Shown here: one piece after another, positions 1 through 8,350 of the stretch
Position numbering within the stretch: position 1 is the first letter of the stretch
How the letters are laid out: each line of letters opens with the position of its first letter
Source of the DNA: Micromonospora radicis
GTDB lineage: Bacteria; Actinomycetota; Actinomycetes; Mycobacteriales; Micromonosporaceae
DNA: 64,000 nt
Reading direction: 5' to 3'
Assembly: GCF_003583405.1 (NCBI RefSeq)
Contig: NZ_QXEC01000024.1
Span: 20,641 to 84,640, forward strand
Translations under genes and position numbers: made by a program
Notes under the pieces: model-generated
What the model saw: the letters and a program-made list of their open reading frames with translations, nothing else
What the model was told of the DNA's origin: nothing
Database searches by the model: none

Positions 1-120
1 CCAGGTGTGATCTGGGTGCTTATCGGGTGGGTCGTGCCGGTCTCGGGCTGAAACTGGCGGGTCGAGATTCCGGGCCGTGTGAGAGGCTTGACGTATCGCA
101 CGGTTGATCGAAGGAGAACG
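1..120 (+). other. left edge: no identifiable gene, leader of rsfS
   Basis: A frame is open from base 1 to a TGA at 49-51 and could be the last residues of an upstream gene, but 16 codons are too few to identify. The rest is the rsfS leader, with AAGGAG at 110-115 ahead of the GTG at 121. No clear promoter is visible. Confidence 0.3.
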
Positions 121-525
121 GTGACAGTTTCCGAACGCGCCCACGAGCTGGCGATCGCCGCGGCCCAGGCCGCGGCCGACAAGAAGGCTCAGGACATCGT
201 CATCATCGACGTGGGTGACCAACTCGCCATCACCGACGCGTTCCTGCTCGCCGCGGCGCCGAACGAGCGCCAGGTGCTGGCCATCGTCGACGCCGTCGAA
301 GAGGCGCTGCTCGAACTGCCGGAGAAGGCCAAGCCGATCCGGCGCGAGGGCGAGCGCGGTGGCCGCTGGGTGCTGCTCGACTACGTCGACATCGTGGTGC
401 ACGTCCAGCACACCGAGGAGCGCGAGTTCTACGCCCTCGACCGGCTCTGGAAGGACTGCCCGACCATCCCGTTCGTCGACCGCGACCTGGCCTCCGCCGA
501 GGCCGGTGCCGGATCGGGCGAGTGA
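121..525 (+). CDS. rsfS: ribosome silencing factor RsfS
   Basis: RsfS (RsfA/Iojap/C7orf30 family) binds uL14 on the large ribosomal subunit and blocks subunit joining when nutrients are short. The 134-residue product has the family core: a strand-rich DUF143 domain with KAQDIVIIDV near the start, TDAFLLAAAPNERQV in the middle and the signature GRWVLLDYVDIVVHV followed by REFYALDRLW. GTG at 121 is chosen because AAGGAG lies 6 bases upstream and the family starts at the helix SERAHELA. The stop overlaps the next GTG by four bases (GTGA), so it is translationally coupled to the phosphatase. Normal length and base use. Confidence 0.95.
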   Translation: MTVSERAHELAIAAAQAAADKKAQDIVIIDVGDQLAITDAFLLAAAPNERQVLAIVDAVEEALLELPEKAKPIRREGERGGRWVLLDYVDIVVHVQHTEEREFYALDRLWKDCPTIPFVDRDLASAEAGAGSGE

Positions 526-1187
526 CCCGGCTGGTCATCTGGCGGCACGGCAACACCGACTGGAACGCCGCCAGCAGGGTGCAGGGACAGACCGACGTGG
601 CGCTCAACGACCTTGGTCGGGAGCAGGCGCGGACCGCCGCGCCGCTGCTCGCCGCGCTGCGTCCGGATGCCGTCGTCGCCAGCGACCTGAGCCGCGCGGC
701 CGACACCGCCGCCGCGCTGGCCGCCCTCACCGGCCTGCCGGTGCGCTCCGACGCCCGGCTGCGGGAACGCCACTTCGGTCGCTGGCAGGGGCTCCTGCTC
801 ACCGAGGCCGCCGAGCGTTTCCCCGCTGAGTTCGCCCGCTGGCGGGCCGGTGACCCGGACCCGGGCGCGGACATCGAGCCCCTCGGTGAGCTGGGCAAGC
901 GGGTCGGCACCGCGTTGCAGGAGGCCGCCGACGAGGCCGCCGGGGGCACGATCGTGATCGCCACCCACGGCGGCGCGGCCCGGCAGGGCTGCGGTCACCT
1001 GCTCGGTTGGGAACACGACGTGCTGCGCACCATCGGCTCGCTGCGCAACTGCCACTGGACCGAACTGCGCCACGACCTCGACCGCGGCTGGCACCTGCGT
1101 GCGCACAACGTCGGCCCGATCAGCGCGCCGGTCACGCCCGTGGCGCCGGCCGTACCGGCCGCACCGGTCTCCGCCGAGCCGGTCTGA
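522..1187 (+). CDS. histidine phosphatase (phosphoglycerate mutase superfamily)
   Basis: A 221-residue histidine-phosphatase-fold enzyme. The phospho-accepting histidine is in the N-terminal RHGNTDWN motif (His9), the second catalytic histidine is in ATHGGAAR near residue 149, and the acid lies in LRERHFGRWQG. The C-terminus is a low-complexity Ala/Pro/Val tail. In mycobacteria the gene beside rsfS is gpgP, glucosyl-3-phosphoglycerate phosphatase; position and fold make that a reasonable guess here, but the superfamily is broad and substrate cannot be read from sequence. Starts inside the rsfS stop (GTGA). Confidence 0.85.
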   Translation: MTRLVIWRHGNTDWNAASRVQGQTDVALNDLGREQARTAAPLLAALRPDAVVASDLSRAADTAAALAALTGLPVRSDARLRERHFGRWQGLLLTEAAERFPAEFARWRAGDPDPGADIEPLGELGKRVGTALQEAADEAAGGTIVIATHGGAARQGCGHLLGWEHDVLRTIGSLRNCHWTELRHDLDRGWHLRAHNVGPISAPVTPVAPAVPAAPVSAEPV

Positions 1188-1199
1188 CCAGCGATCAGC

Positions 1200-1205
1200 T
1201 ACCGT
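1200..1205 (+). promoter_or_regulatory. -10 hexamer TACCGT of a leaderless degV promoter
   Basis: TACCGT ends 7 bases before the ATG at 1213. No Shine-Dalgarno sequence is visible, so transcription probably begins at the start codon. This favours ATG 1213 over the in-frame GTG at 1204. Confidence 0.45.
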
Positions 1206-1212
1206 GCCGGGC

Positions 1213-2064
1213 ATGCCCGTCGCGGTCGTGACCGACTCCACCGCCTACCTTCCCGCTGAGCTGCTGCCGGCGTACCGGCTCACCGTGGTACCGCTGACCG
1301 TCGTGCTCAACGGTGTCGAAGGGCTGGAGGGGGTGGACACCTCCCCGGCGGACGCCACCCAAGCGTTGACCGCCCGGCGGGTGTCGGTGAGTACCTCCCG
1401 CCCCGCACCCGAACAGTTCGCCCGTACCTACCGGGATCTGCTGGCGGCCGGCGCGGAGGGGGTCGTGTCGGTGCACCTGTCGGCCGGGCTCTCCGGCACC
1501 GTCGAAGCCGCGCAACTGGCCGCCGCGCGGTTCGACGGCCGGGTGAGCGTGGTCGACAGCCGCTCCTGCGGCATGGGCCTGGGCTTCCCGGCGATCGCCG
1601 CCGCCCGGGCCGCCGCGCACGGCGCCGACCTGGCCGGGGTACGGGACGCCGCTGTAGCCGCCGTCGGTCGCACGACCATCTTCTTCTACGTGGACACGCT
1701 GGAGTTCCTGCGCCGGGGTGGCCGGATCAACGCCGCCGAGGCGCTGCTCGGTACGGCATTGTCGGTCAAGCCGATCCTGTACATGCCCGACGGCGGCATC
1801 GTGCTGCGGGACAAGGTGCGCACCGCCAGCCGGGGTGTGGCACGACTGGTCGACCTGGCCGTGGAGGCGGCCGGCGACGCGCAGGTCGACGTCGCCGTAC
1901 ACCATCTCGCCGCACCGCGACGCGCCGAAGACCTGCTCGGGGCGCTGACCGCCCGGCTCGGCGACCGCCTGCACGACGCGTACGTCTCCGAGGCCGGCGC
2001 TGCCGTCGCCGCCCACGCCGGGCCCGGCCTCGCCTGCATCGTCACCCACCGCCACCCGGCCTGA
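1213..2064 (+). CDS. DegV family fatty-acid-binding protein
   Basis: DegV/FakB-type proteins hold one long-chain fatty acid in a tunnel and present it to a fatty-acid kinase. The 283-residue product has the N-terminal VTDSTAYLP loop, the SVHLSAGLSGT loop that contacts the carboxylate, and the C-terminal domain with FLRRGGRI. No FakA-type kinase gene lies nearby. The ATG at 1213 is chosen because of the -10 hexamer just upstream; GTG 1204 in the same frame would add three residues. The same position (between the phosphatase and comEA) is held by a DegV gene in mycobacteria. Confidence 0.9.
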   Translation: MPVAVVTDSTAYLPAELLPAYRLTVVPLTVVLNGVEGLEGVDTSPADATQALTARRVSVSTSRPAPEQFARTYRDLLAAGAEGVVSVHLSAGLSGTVEAAQLAAARFDGRVSVVDSRSCGMGLGFPAIAAARAAAHGADLAGVRDAAVAAVGRTTIFFYVDTLEFLRRGGRINAAEALLGTALSVKPILYMPDGGIVLRDKVRTASRGVARLVDLAVEAAGDAQVDVAVHHLAAPRRAEDLLGALTARLGDRLHDAYVSEAGAAVAAHAGPGLACIVTHRHPA

Positions 2065-2183
2065 CCCGCGGCCCGCCGCTGCCACCCGGGTTTCGACAAC
2101 TGCCGGGCGAAGGGCGACCAGGCGGGTGCGGTCGGCGGGTGGAGCGGGCGCGGGAGGATGGGACGGGAGAAAGGGGGCGTGCG

Positions 2184-2950
2184 GTGTCCTGTGTGGTGAC
2201 CGGAGGCGGGCGCGGCGTCGGGCGAGGGATCGTCGAACGGTTGGTCGGCGGCGGAACGGTCGTCGTGGTGATCGAACGTGACGCGGACGCGGTGTCCTGG
2301 GTCCAGCGGCATCCGTACCGGGATCGGCTGGTCACGGTGATCGGTGACGCTGCTGACGAGGGCGTCGCCGACCGTGCTGCCGATCTGGCGGAGCGGGTCC
2401 AGCCGATGAGCGGCTGGGTGAACAACGCCGCCGTGTTCCGGGACGCCTCCGTGCACGAGGCTCCGGTCGGTGAGGTGGTCGACCTGATCACCCGTAACCT
2501 GCGTCCCGCCGTGGTCGGGGCCGCCACCGCCGTACGCCGTTTCCTCGCCGCCGGAACCGCGGGCGCCATCGTGAACATCTCCTCCACCAGGCGAGCCGCC
2601 CGGTGCCGGGGTGCCTGCCGTACGCCACGGCGAAGGCGGCCATCGAGGGGCTGACCCGCGCCCTGGCGGTGGAGTACGGCCAGCACGGCATCCGGGCCAA
2701 CGCGGTCGCGCTCGGCTCGGTGGCGACCGAACGGCACGAGGCGTTCCTCGCCGCCCAGGAGTCGGCGCACGCCCGGCAGGTCGAGGCCGACCTGGCCCGG
2801 CTGCATCCGGTGGGCCGGATCGGTCAGCCGCAGGACATCGCCGAGGCGGTGGCGTACCTGCTGTCACCGGCGGCGAGCTTCGTCAACGGCGTCACCCTGC
2901 CGGTGGACGGCGGCCGCGCCGCGCTCGGTCTGGACCCGGAAGCTCGCTGA
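2184..2950 (+). pseudogene. short-chain dehydrogenase/reductase, frameshifted
   Basis: A Rossmann-fold SDR split by a one-base shift near 2582-2588. The first frame (from GTG 2184, preceded by GGGAGAAAGGGGG) carries the cofactor motif TGGGRGVG, the NNAA motif and ends its homology at AIVNISS. The family continues in another frame as HQASRPVPG then the catalytic YATAK, and finishes at 2950. The sequence TCCTCCACCAG would read through as ISSHQ with one extra C, so one C has been lost from a short C-rich run, either in the genome or by sequencing error. Both halves keep all family motifs and normal codon use, so a lesion would be recent. The substrate is unknown. Confidence 0.8.
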
Positions 2951-3023
2951 TCCGTCGGCCGACGGAACTGCCCAGGACCCGCGCGGGCGTACACCGGTAG
3001 CAGATTCCGGCATGATCAGGGCG

Positions 3024-3050
3024 TTGTCCACAGTCCACGCGCCATCCACA
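3024..3050 (+). promoter_or_regulatory. two DnaA-box-like nonamers upstream of comEA
   Basis: TTGTCCACA at 3024-3032 matches the high-GC actinobacterial DnaA box exactly; CCATCCACA at 3042-3050 is a weaker match in the same orientation. They lie in the 153-base gap before comEA, far from any replication gene. Function not shown. Confidence 0.35.
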
Positions 3051-3091
3051 GGGGAGGGCCGCGGAGTCGGCGCGGCCCGGCCGGTGCGGCC

Positions 3092-3097
3092 TAGCCT
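3092..3097 (+). promoter_or_regulatory. -10 hexamer TAGCCT of a leaderless comEA promoter
   Basis: TAGCCT is followed by exactly six bases and then the comEA GTG at 3104. There is no ribosome binding site. This is the classical actinobacterial leaderless spacing. Confidence 0.5.
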
Positions 3098-3103
3098 CGC
3101 GCC

Positions 3104-4063
3104 GTGTCCAACGACGAGGAGACGGCGGCCCGGCAGCGACTGTGGCGGCTGATGCCGGAGGCGGCACCGGCCTCGACCCCACCCACACCCCGGCGGCTGA
3201 TGCCGGAGGCGGCACCGGCCTCGACCCCACCCACACCCCGGCGGCTGATGCCGGAGGCGGCACCGGCCTCGACCTCACCCACACCCCGGCGGCCCCCGTG
3301 GTCGACGGCCGGTCCGGAACCCGTCGCCGATCCGGAGCACCCCGCCGGGTGGGGTCGCGCCGCCGGACCCGACGTGGCCCCGGAGGAACCGGCGGCCGAG
3401 GCGGCACCGGCTTCGCGGCTGCCGGGGCCGGGCGCCTTCGACCCGGGCCGGCGGGGCGTCCGGGCGCTCGCCGCCGTGGCCGCCCTGGTGGTGCTCGCCG
3501 GTGCCGTCTGGGCCTGGCGGTCCCGCCCCCAGGTGGAGCCGGTGGTCACCGTGACCGGCGGCGCCACGGCCACCGACCCGGCGGCTCCGGCCGATGCCGA
3601 GCCGACCGCCACCCCCGCCGGGGATCTGGTCGTCGCGGTGGCCGGCAAGGTGCGCCGACCCGGCCTGGTACGCGTCCCGGCCGGCGCGCGGGTCGCCGAC
3701 GCGATCGAGGCGGCCGGCGGCGCCCTGACCGGGGGGGACGTGGCCCTGCTCAACCCGGCCCGGAAGGTCACCGACGGTGAACTCATCCTGGTCGGGGTAC
3801 CGGCACCCACCCCACCGCCGGGAGTGCCACAGGCCGGTGGACCGGTGGTGGGCGCCGATCCCGCCAGCGGGAGCCGGGTCAACCTGAACACCGCGACGTC
3901 GGCCCAGCTCGAGACGCTGCCCGGCGTCGGGCCGGTGCTCGCCCGGCGCATCATCGAGCACCGCGATCAGCACGGTGGGTTCCGGACCGTAGGCGACCTG
4001 CGCCAGGTCACCGGCATCGGTGACGCGCGGTACGAACAGCTCAAAGACCTGGTGACGGTGTGA
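3104..4063 (+). CDS. comEA: ComEA family DNA-binding helix-hairpin-helix protein
   Basis: A membrane-anchored DNA receptor of the ComEA family, 319 residues. In order: a cytoplasmic Pro/Ala-rich segment with three tandem copies of LMPEAAPASTPPTPRR (residues about 16-63, DNA 3149-3292), more low-complexity sequence, one membrane span (ALAAVAALVVLAGAVWAW, about 123-140), an SLBB domain starting at LVVAVAGKVRRPG, a Pro-rich linker, and a C-terminal double helix-hairpin-helix with VNLNTATSAQLETLPGVG and TGIGDARYEQL. Bacillus ComEA binds incoming DNA and passes it to the ComEC channel; the comEC gene follows with a four-base overlap (GTGA). Natural competence is not established for most actinomycetes, so the physiological role is open. 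Confidence 0.9.
   Translation: MSNDEETAARQRLWRLMPEAAPASTPPTPRRLMPEAAPASTPPTPRRLMPEAAPASTSPTPRRPPWSTAGPEPVADPEHPAGWGRAAGPDVAPEEPAAEAAPASRLPGPGAFDPGRRGVRALAAVAALVVLAGAVWAWRSRPQVEPVVTVTGGATATDPAAPADAEPTATPAGDLVVAVAGKVRRPGLVRVPAGARVADAIEAAGGALTGGDVALLNPARKVTDGELILVGVPAPTPPPGVPQAGGPVVGADPASGSRVNLNTATSAQLETLPGVGPVLARRIIEHRDQHGGFRTVGDLRQVTGIGDARYEQLKDLVTV
3149..3292 (+). repeat. three tandem 48-bp repeats inside comEA
   Basis: Units at 3149-3196, 3197-3244 and 3245-3292. The first two appear identical and the third has a Pro-to-Ser change. Each encodes 16 residues, so gain or loss keeps the frame. Confidence 0.95.
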
Positions 4064-6669
4064 CGGCGCGCGGAACACCCGCAGTCGAGCCGACCGGCAG
4101 CGTCGCGGCCACCGTCCGCGCGGGTGGCACAACCGTGACCCGGGCGGCTGAGATGATCGTTGTACCGCAGGGCGCGACGCCCGATCTCCGGCTGGCCGGG
4201 CTGGCCGTGTCGGCCTGGCTCACCGCCCTGGCCGGGTTGCACCTCGACGTCCGGCGGACCCTGCTGGTGGCGGCCGTCGCAGCGGGGCTCGCCGTGCTGA
4301 CGACCCTGCACCTGCTGGGGATCGCCGGCCGTCCGGGTCCGTTCCCGCGGCGCTACGGGTGGATCGCGGTGGCGATCCTGATCGGGGTGCTCTGCGGCGG
4401 CGCCGCGACCTCCTCCCGCCTCGCCGTACGCGACGCCGAGGCGCTGCGCACGCTTGTCGACGAGCGGGCCCGGGTCACCATCGAACTGGTCGTCCGGGAC
4501 GATCCCCGGCCGGTCCGCGGCGGCATCGTGGGGCGCCCGCCCACCCTGCTGGTCCGCGCCAGGTTGGTGACCGTGACCGGCCCGGCGCACCAGCGGGTCA
4601 CCGCGCCGGCCCGCGTCCTGGTGCTGGCCGACGACCCGGCCTGGCGCGGGCTGCTGCCCGGGCAACGGCTGACGGCCGACGGGCGCCTGGCCGAACCGCG
4701 CGGCGGCGACCTGACCGCCGCGGTGCTCACCGCCGACGGCCCGCCCCGACCGCACGGGGCGCCCTCGCCGCTGCAACGGGCCGCCGGCCTGCTCCGGGCC
4801 GGCCTGCAACAAGCCTGCGCGCCGCTGCCCGACGAGCCGGGTGGACTGCTGCCGGGGCTGGTCGTCGGCGACACCAGCCGGCTCCCGGACACGGTGGAGG
4901 AGGACTTCCGGGCCACCGGCATGACCCATCTCAACGCGGTCTCCGGATCCAATGTGGCGATCGTGGTCGGGGCGGTGCTGCTGTTGGCCCGCTGGGCCCG
5001 TGCCGGTCCGCTACTGGCCGCCGGGCTCTGCGGGCTGGCCCTGGTGGGCTTCGTCATCCTGGTCCGGCCGTCGCCGAGCGTGGTCCGTGCGGCCACCATG
5101 GGCGCGATCGGGCTCGCCGCGCTGGCCGCCGGTCGGTCCCGGGCGGCGACGCCGGCACTGGCCGCGGCGGTGGCCGTGCTGGTGCTGGTCGACCCCGACC
5201 TGGCCGGCGACGCTGGTTTCGCACTGTCGGTGCTGGCCACCGGTGGTCTGCTGCTGCTGGCGCCGGCATGGCGGGACGGACTGCGGCGGCGGGGCGTGCC
5301 GCCGGGGGCGGCGGAGGCGTTGGCGGTGCCGGCCGCCGCCCAACTGGCCTGCTCGCCGGTGATCGCCGGTCTGTCGGGTGTGGTCAGCCTGGTCGCGGTG
5401 CCCGCCAACCTGCTCGCGGTGCCGGCGATCGCGCCGGCGACGATCCTCGGTGTGGTGGCCGCGATGGTGTCGCCGATCTGGCCGGCCGGCGCCGAGGCCA
5501 TCGCCTGGCTGGCCCACTGGCCGGCGTGGTGGCTGGTGCTCGTGGCCCGGTACGGGGCCCGGATGCCGGCGGGCAACCTGCCGTGGCCGGGTGGGGTCAC
5601 CGGCGCACTGCTGCTGGCGGTGCTGACCGTGCTGCTGCTGGTCGCGGCCCGGCGGCCGATGGTGCGCCGACTGGTGGCGGTGGCCACCGTCGCGGTCGTG
5701 CTCGGTACGGTTCCGGTGCGGGTGATCGCGCCCGGGTGGCCGCCGAAGGGATGGGTGATCGCGGTCTGTGCGGTCGGTCAGGGCGATGCTGTGGTGTTGC
5801 CGGTGGCGGCGGGCCGGGCGATCGTGGTCGACGCCGGCCCGGATCCGGCGGCGGTCGACGCCTGCCTGCGCCGACTCGACGTGCGTCGGGTGCCGCTGCT
5901 GGTGGTCAGCCACCTCCACGTCGACCACACCGGCGGCGTCGCGGGCGTGTTCCGTGGCCGGCGGGTCGACCTGGTGCTGACTCCGCAGTGGCCCGAGCCG
6001 GCGACCGGACGGGACCTGGTGCACGACGCCGCGGCCACCGGGCGCACCCCACTGGTGGCGGCGCCGGCCGGGTGGCGCTACCGCTCCGGCGTGACCGACC
6101 TGCTCGTGGTCGGCCCGCCCTATCCGATGCGGGGGACGCGGTCGGACCCGAACAACAACTCGCTGGTGGTGCTCGCCACGGTCGCCGGGGTACGGATCCT
6201 GCTGACCGGGGACGCCGAGACCGAGGAACAGCGGGCGCTGCTGGAGCGACCACCGCCGGGTGGGCTGCGGGCCGACGTGCTCAAGGTCGCCCACCATGGC
6301 AGCGCATACCAGGATCCGGCCTTTCTGGACGCGGTCCGCCCTGCAGTCGCTCTGGTACCGGTCGGGGTGGGCAACACCTACGGCCACCCGAGCGAGGTGG
6401 TGCTGGCCCGGCTGAGTCGCGGTGGGGCGCGGGTGCTGCGTACCGACACGGACGGGGACATCGCGGCGGTGGTCGGGCCGTCCGGGCTGGCGGTGGTGAG
6501 CGGGGGGCGTGGAGTTGGGCCGGACAAAGCCGTGAACCGATACCGATTCGCGGTAAAAACTGTGGAATCAGGTATATGTCTGGATTTGCACTGTGTGCGG
6601 GGTCCGCCCGTACACAGCCGGCGACCACGCTGGACCGCACCGCCGAGCGTGCGAATATGGGCGGCGTGA
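4060..6669 (+). CDS. comEC: ComEC/Rec2 DNA-uptake channel with metallo-beta-lactamase domain
   Basis: ComEC forms the membrane channel that takes up single-stranded DNA. The 869-residue product has N-terminal membrane segments and a DUF4131-like region, the Competence domain with many helices (about residues 250-570; PGLVVGD and LNAVSGSNVAI are typical), and a C-terminal metallo-beta-lactamase domain with SHLHVDHTGG near 617 and KVAHHGS near 743, proposed to degrade the non-transported strand. GTG 4060 overlaps the comEA stop. Homology ends around GPSGLAVVSGGRG; about 50 further residues, encoded by lower-GC DNA, run to a TGA inside the holA start and look like read-through of a former spacer. 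Confidence 0.92.
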   Translation: MTARGTPAVEPTGSVAATVRAGGTTVTRAAEMIVVPQGATPDLRLAGLAVSAWLTALAGLHLDVRRTLLVAAVAAGLAVLTTLHLLGIAGRPGPFPRRYGWIAVAILIGVLCGGAATSSRLAVRDAEALRTLVDERARVTIELVVRDDPRPVRGGIVGRPPTLLVRARLVTVTGPAHQRVTAPARVLVLADDPAWRGLLPGQRLTADGRLAEPRGGDLTAAVLTADGPPRPHGAPSPLQRAAGLLRAGLQQACAPLPDEPGGLLPGLVVGDTSRLPDTVEEDFRATGMTHLNAVSGSNVAIVVGAVLLLARWARAGPLLAAGLCGLALVGFVILVRPSPSVVRAATMGAIGLAALAAGRSRAATPALAAAVAVLVLVDPDLAGDAGFALSVLATGGLLLLAPAWRDGLRRRGVPPGAAEALAVPAAAQLACSPVIAGLSGVVSLVAVPANLLAVPAIAPATILGVVAAMVSPIWPAGAEAIAWLAHWPAWWLVLVARYGARMPAGNLPWPGGVTGALLLAVLTVLLLVAARRPMVRRLVAVATVAVVLGTVPVRVIAPGWPPKGWVIAVCAVGQGDAVVLPVAAGRAIVVDAGPDPAAVDACLRRLDVRRVPLLVVSHLHVDHTGGVAGVFRGRRVDLVLTPQWPEPATGRDLVHDAAATGRTPLVAAPAGWRYRSGVTDLLVVGPPYPMRGTRSDPNNNSLVVLATVAGVRILLTGDAETEEQRALLERPPPGGLRADVLKVAHHGSAYQDPAFLDAVRPAVALVPVGVGNTYGHPSEVVLARLSRGGARVLRTDTDGDIAAVVGPSGLAVVSGGRGVGPDKAVNRYRFAVKTVESGICLDLHCVRGPPVHSRRPRWTAPPSVRIWAA

Positions 6670-7637
6670 CCGCCGCCAGTGCCGCTCCTATTGTGCTCGT
6701 CCTCGGCGACGAGGAGCTGCTCGCCACGCGTGCGGTGGCCGAAACCGTCGCCACCGCCCGGGCCGCCGAGCCGGACGTGGACGTCCGCGAGTACCAGGCC
6801 GGCCAACTCACCGTCGGCGAGATCGACGAGATGCTCAGCCCGTCGCTGTTCGGCGGGCGCCGGGTATTGGTCCTGCGCTCCGGTCAGGACGCCCGCAAGG
6901 ACCTGGTCGCGGCCCTGCTGGCGTACGCGAAGCACCCCGATCCGGACGTGCAGCTCGTCGTGCAGCACCTCGGTGCGGCCAAGGGGAAGGCGTTCGCCGA
7001 CGGACTGAAGTCGGCCGGTGCCCAGATCGTGCCGGCGGCGAAGCTCAAGGGGCACCGGGACCGGGTGGCGTTCGTCCGGGAGGAGTTCCGTCGGGCCGGC
7101 GGACGGTGCACCGACGACGCCGCCGAGGCGCTGATCGCGGCGGTCGGCAACGACCTGCGGGAACTCGCCGCGGCCTGCTCCCAGCTGATCGCCGACACCG
7201 ACGGTCGGATCGGCGCCGACACCGTCGCCCGGTACTACCGGGGCCGGGTCGAGGTGAGCGGCTTCACCGTGGCCGACGCCACGATGGTCGGTGACCTTCC
7301 GGGCGCCCTGGAGGCATTGCGCTGGGCCCTGCACGTGGGGGTGGATCCGGTGCCGATCGCCGATGCGCTGGCCGACGGGATCCGTACCGTCGCCCGGGTC
7401 GCCTCGGCCGGCAGAGGCAGCCCGTACCAGCTGGCGAGCAGCCTGGGTATGCCGCCGTGGAAGGTCGAACGGGCCCAACGGCAGGCACGCGGCTGGACGC
7501 CCGACGGGCTGGTCCAGGCGATGCAGGCGGCGGCCGAGTGCAACGCGGCCGTCAAGGGCGGATCCGACGACCGGGCGTACGCCCTGGAGAAAGCCGTGTT
7601 CTCGGTGGCTTCCGCGCGACGGGTCGGCGCCAGGTGA
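6657..7637 (+). CDS. holA: DNA polymerase III subunit delta
   Basis: The delta subunit of the clamp loader opens the sliding clamp. The 326-residue product shows the N-terminal AAA+-like domain (IVLVLGDEELLATRAV; PSLFGGRRVLVLR), the linker and the C-terminal collar domain (LRELAAACSQL, PWKVERAQRQARGW). ATG 6657 is used; GTG 6666 (MGGVTAAS) is an alternative three codons later. The ATG lies 10 bases inside the comEC reading frame. Its stop overlaps the next gene by four bases. Confidence 0.93.
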   Translation: MGGVTAASAAPIVLVLGDEELLATRAVAETVATARAAEPDVDVREYQAGQLTVGEIDEMLSPSLFGGRRVLVLRSGQDARKDLVAALLAYAKHPDPDVQLVVQHLGAAKGKAFADGLKSAGAQIVPAAKLKGHRDRVAFVREEFRRAGGRCTDDAAEALIAAVGNDLRELAAACSQLIADTDGRIGADTVARYYRGRVEVSGFTVADATMVGDLPGALEALRWALHVGVDPVPIADALADGIRTVARVASAGRGSPYQLASSLGMPPWKVERAQRQARGWTPDGLVQAMQAAAECNAAVKGGSDDRAYALEKAVFSVASARRVGAR

Positions 7638-8221
7638 GCGGAGCCCTCCGTGGCTCATGGGCCACGATCCCGGCCGACGAGGAGCGGTACCGTCCGCTCT
7701 ATGCCCGAGTGCTCGGGCTGCGCTTCGTCAACCCGGGTGGGGTGCTCTGCTTCCTGTTCTTCGAGGGTGCGATCGCACTGGCGGCCCTGCTCGCCCTCGC
7801 CGAACTCGTCAGCTGGTGGGCGGTCCTGGTGCTACCGGTGGCGGTGGCCATCATGGTCAAGCTCAACGACCTGGTCGCCGCCGTGGTCGTCCGCTCGGCC
7901 GCGGCCGTACCCGAACAGGAACGCGACCGGTTCCGGCGGGAGATCGAGCCGGTCGTCGGCCGGGCCCGGGTCGACTGGTCGCCGCACAGCGTGCCCGGTG
8001 TGGTGGTCCGGACGGAACCGGTCGCCGACGAACCGTCCGGCATCGTCGAGCACCGAGCTGTCGAGGAAGGCCGCCACCGGTCGAGCACCCCGGACGAGGG
8101 CGACCGCCGGACGTCCGCGCAGCCGCCGGACCTTCGTGCCGCGTCCCGGCCGGAGGGCGACCGCCGGACGTCCGCGCGGTCGACGGAGCGTCGTTCGGGT
8201 ACCGCCGACCCGGGCTCATGA
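7634..8221 (+). CDS. small integral membrane protein, unknown function
   Basis: I do not recognise a named family. The 195-residue product begins SGALRGSWATIPADEERYRPLYARVLGLR, then has two adjacent membrane spans (VLCFLFFEGAIALAALLALA and WAVLVLPVAVAIMVKL, about residues 37-80), a short amphipathic segment rich in Arg/Glu and a long disordered hydrophilic tail. The tail contains a repeated EGDRRTSA module from a 25-bp direct repeat (8096-8120 and 8153-8177). GTG 7634 overlaps the holA stop (GTGA), so it is probably expressed with holA. A perfect terminator follows at 8298. Confidence 0.7.
   Translation: MSGALRGSWATIPADEERYRPLYARVLGLRFVNPGGVLCFLFFEGAIALAALLALAELVSWWAVLVLPVAVAIMVKLNDLVAAVVVRSAAAVPEQERDRFRREIEPVVGRARVDWSPHSVPGVVVRTEPVADEPSGIVEHRAVEEGRHRSSTPDEGDRRTSAQPPDLRAASRPEGDRRTSARSTERRSGTADPGS
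8096..8177 (+). repeat. 25-bp direct repeat in the tail of the membrane protein
   Basis: GAGGGCGACCGCCGGACGTC plus five further bases occurs at 8096-8120 and again, identically, at 8153-8177. The 57-bp period keeps the reading frame. Confidence 0.85.
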
Positions 8222-8297
8222 TCGCCTGACGGAGCCGTCGCCCGGTCGGGCGCCGGGCGGAGGATCGAGCCACGCCGGGCCGCCGAGGGGTCGACGT

Positions 8298-8332
8298 ACG
8301 AAAGCCCTGGGGTGACACCCCAGGGCTTTCGT
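8298..8332. terminator. bidirectional terminator between the holA operon and rpsT
   Basis: A perfect 17-bp inverted repeat (arms ACGAAAGCCCTGGGGTG and its complement) around a single A; in practice a 3-5 nt loop. It lies between convergent genes and so can end both transcripts. The AAAG/CTTT edges give a short T-rich run on each strand. Confidence 0.85.
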
Positions 8333-8350
8333 CAGGTCTGGGTCGCCAGC

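Noticed and set aside
4359..6656. Plus-strand open frame running through comEC in the holA frame
   Set aside because: Arg/Gly/Pro-rich without homology; only the part from 6657 (holA) is real.
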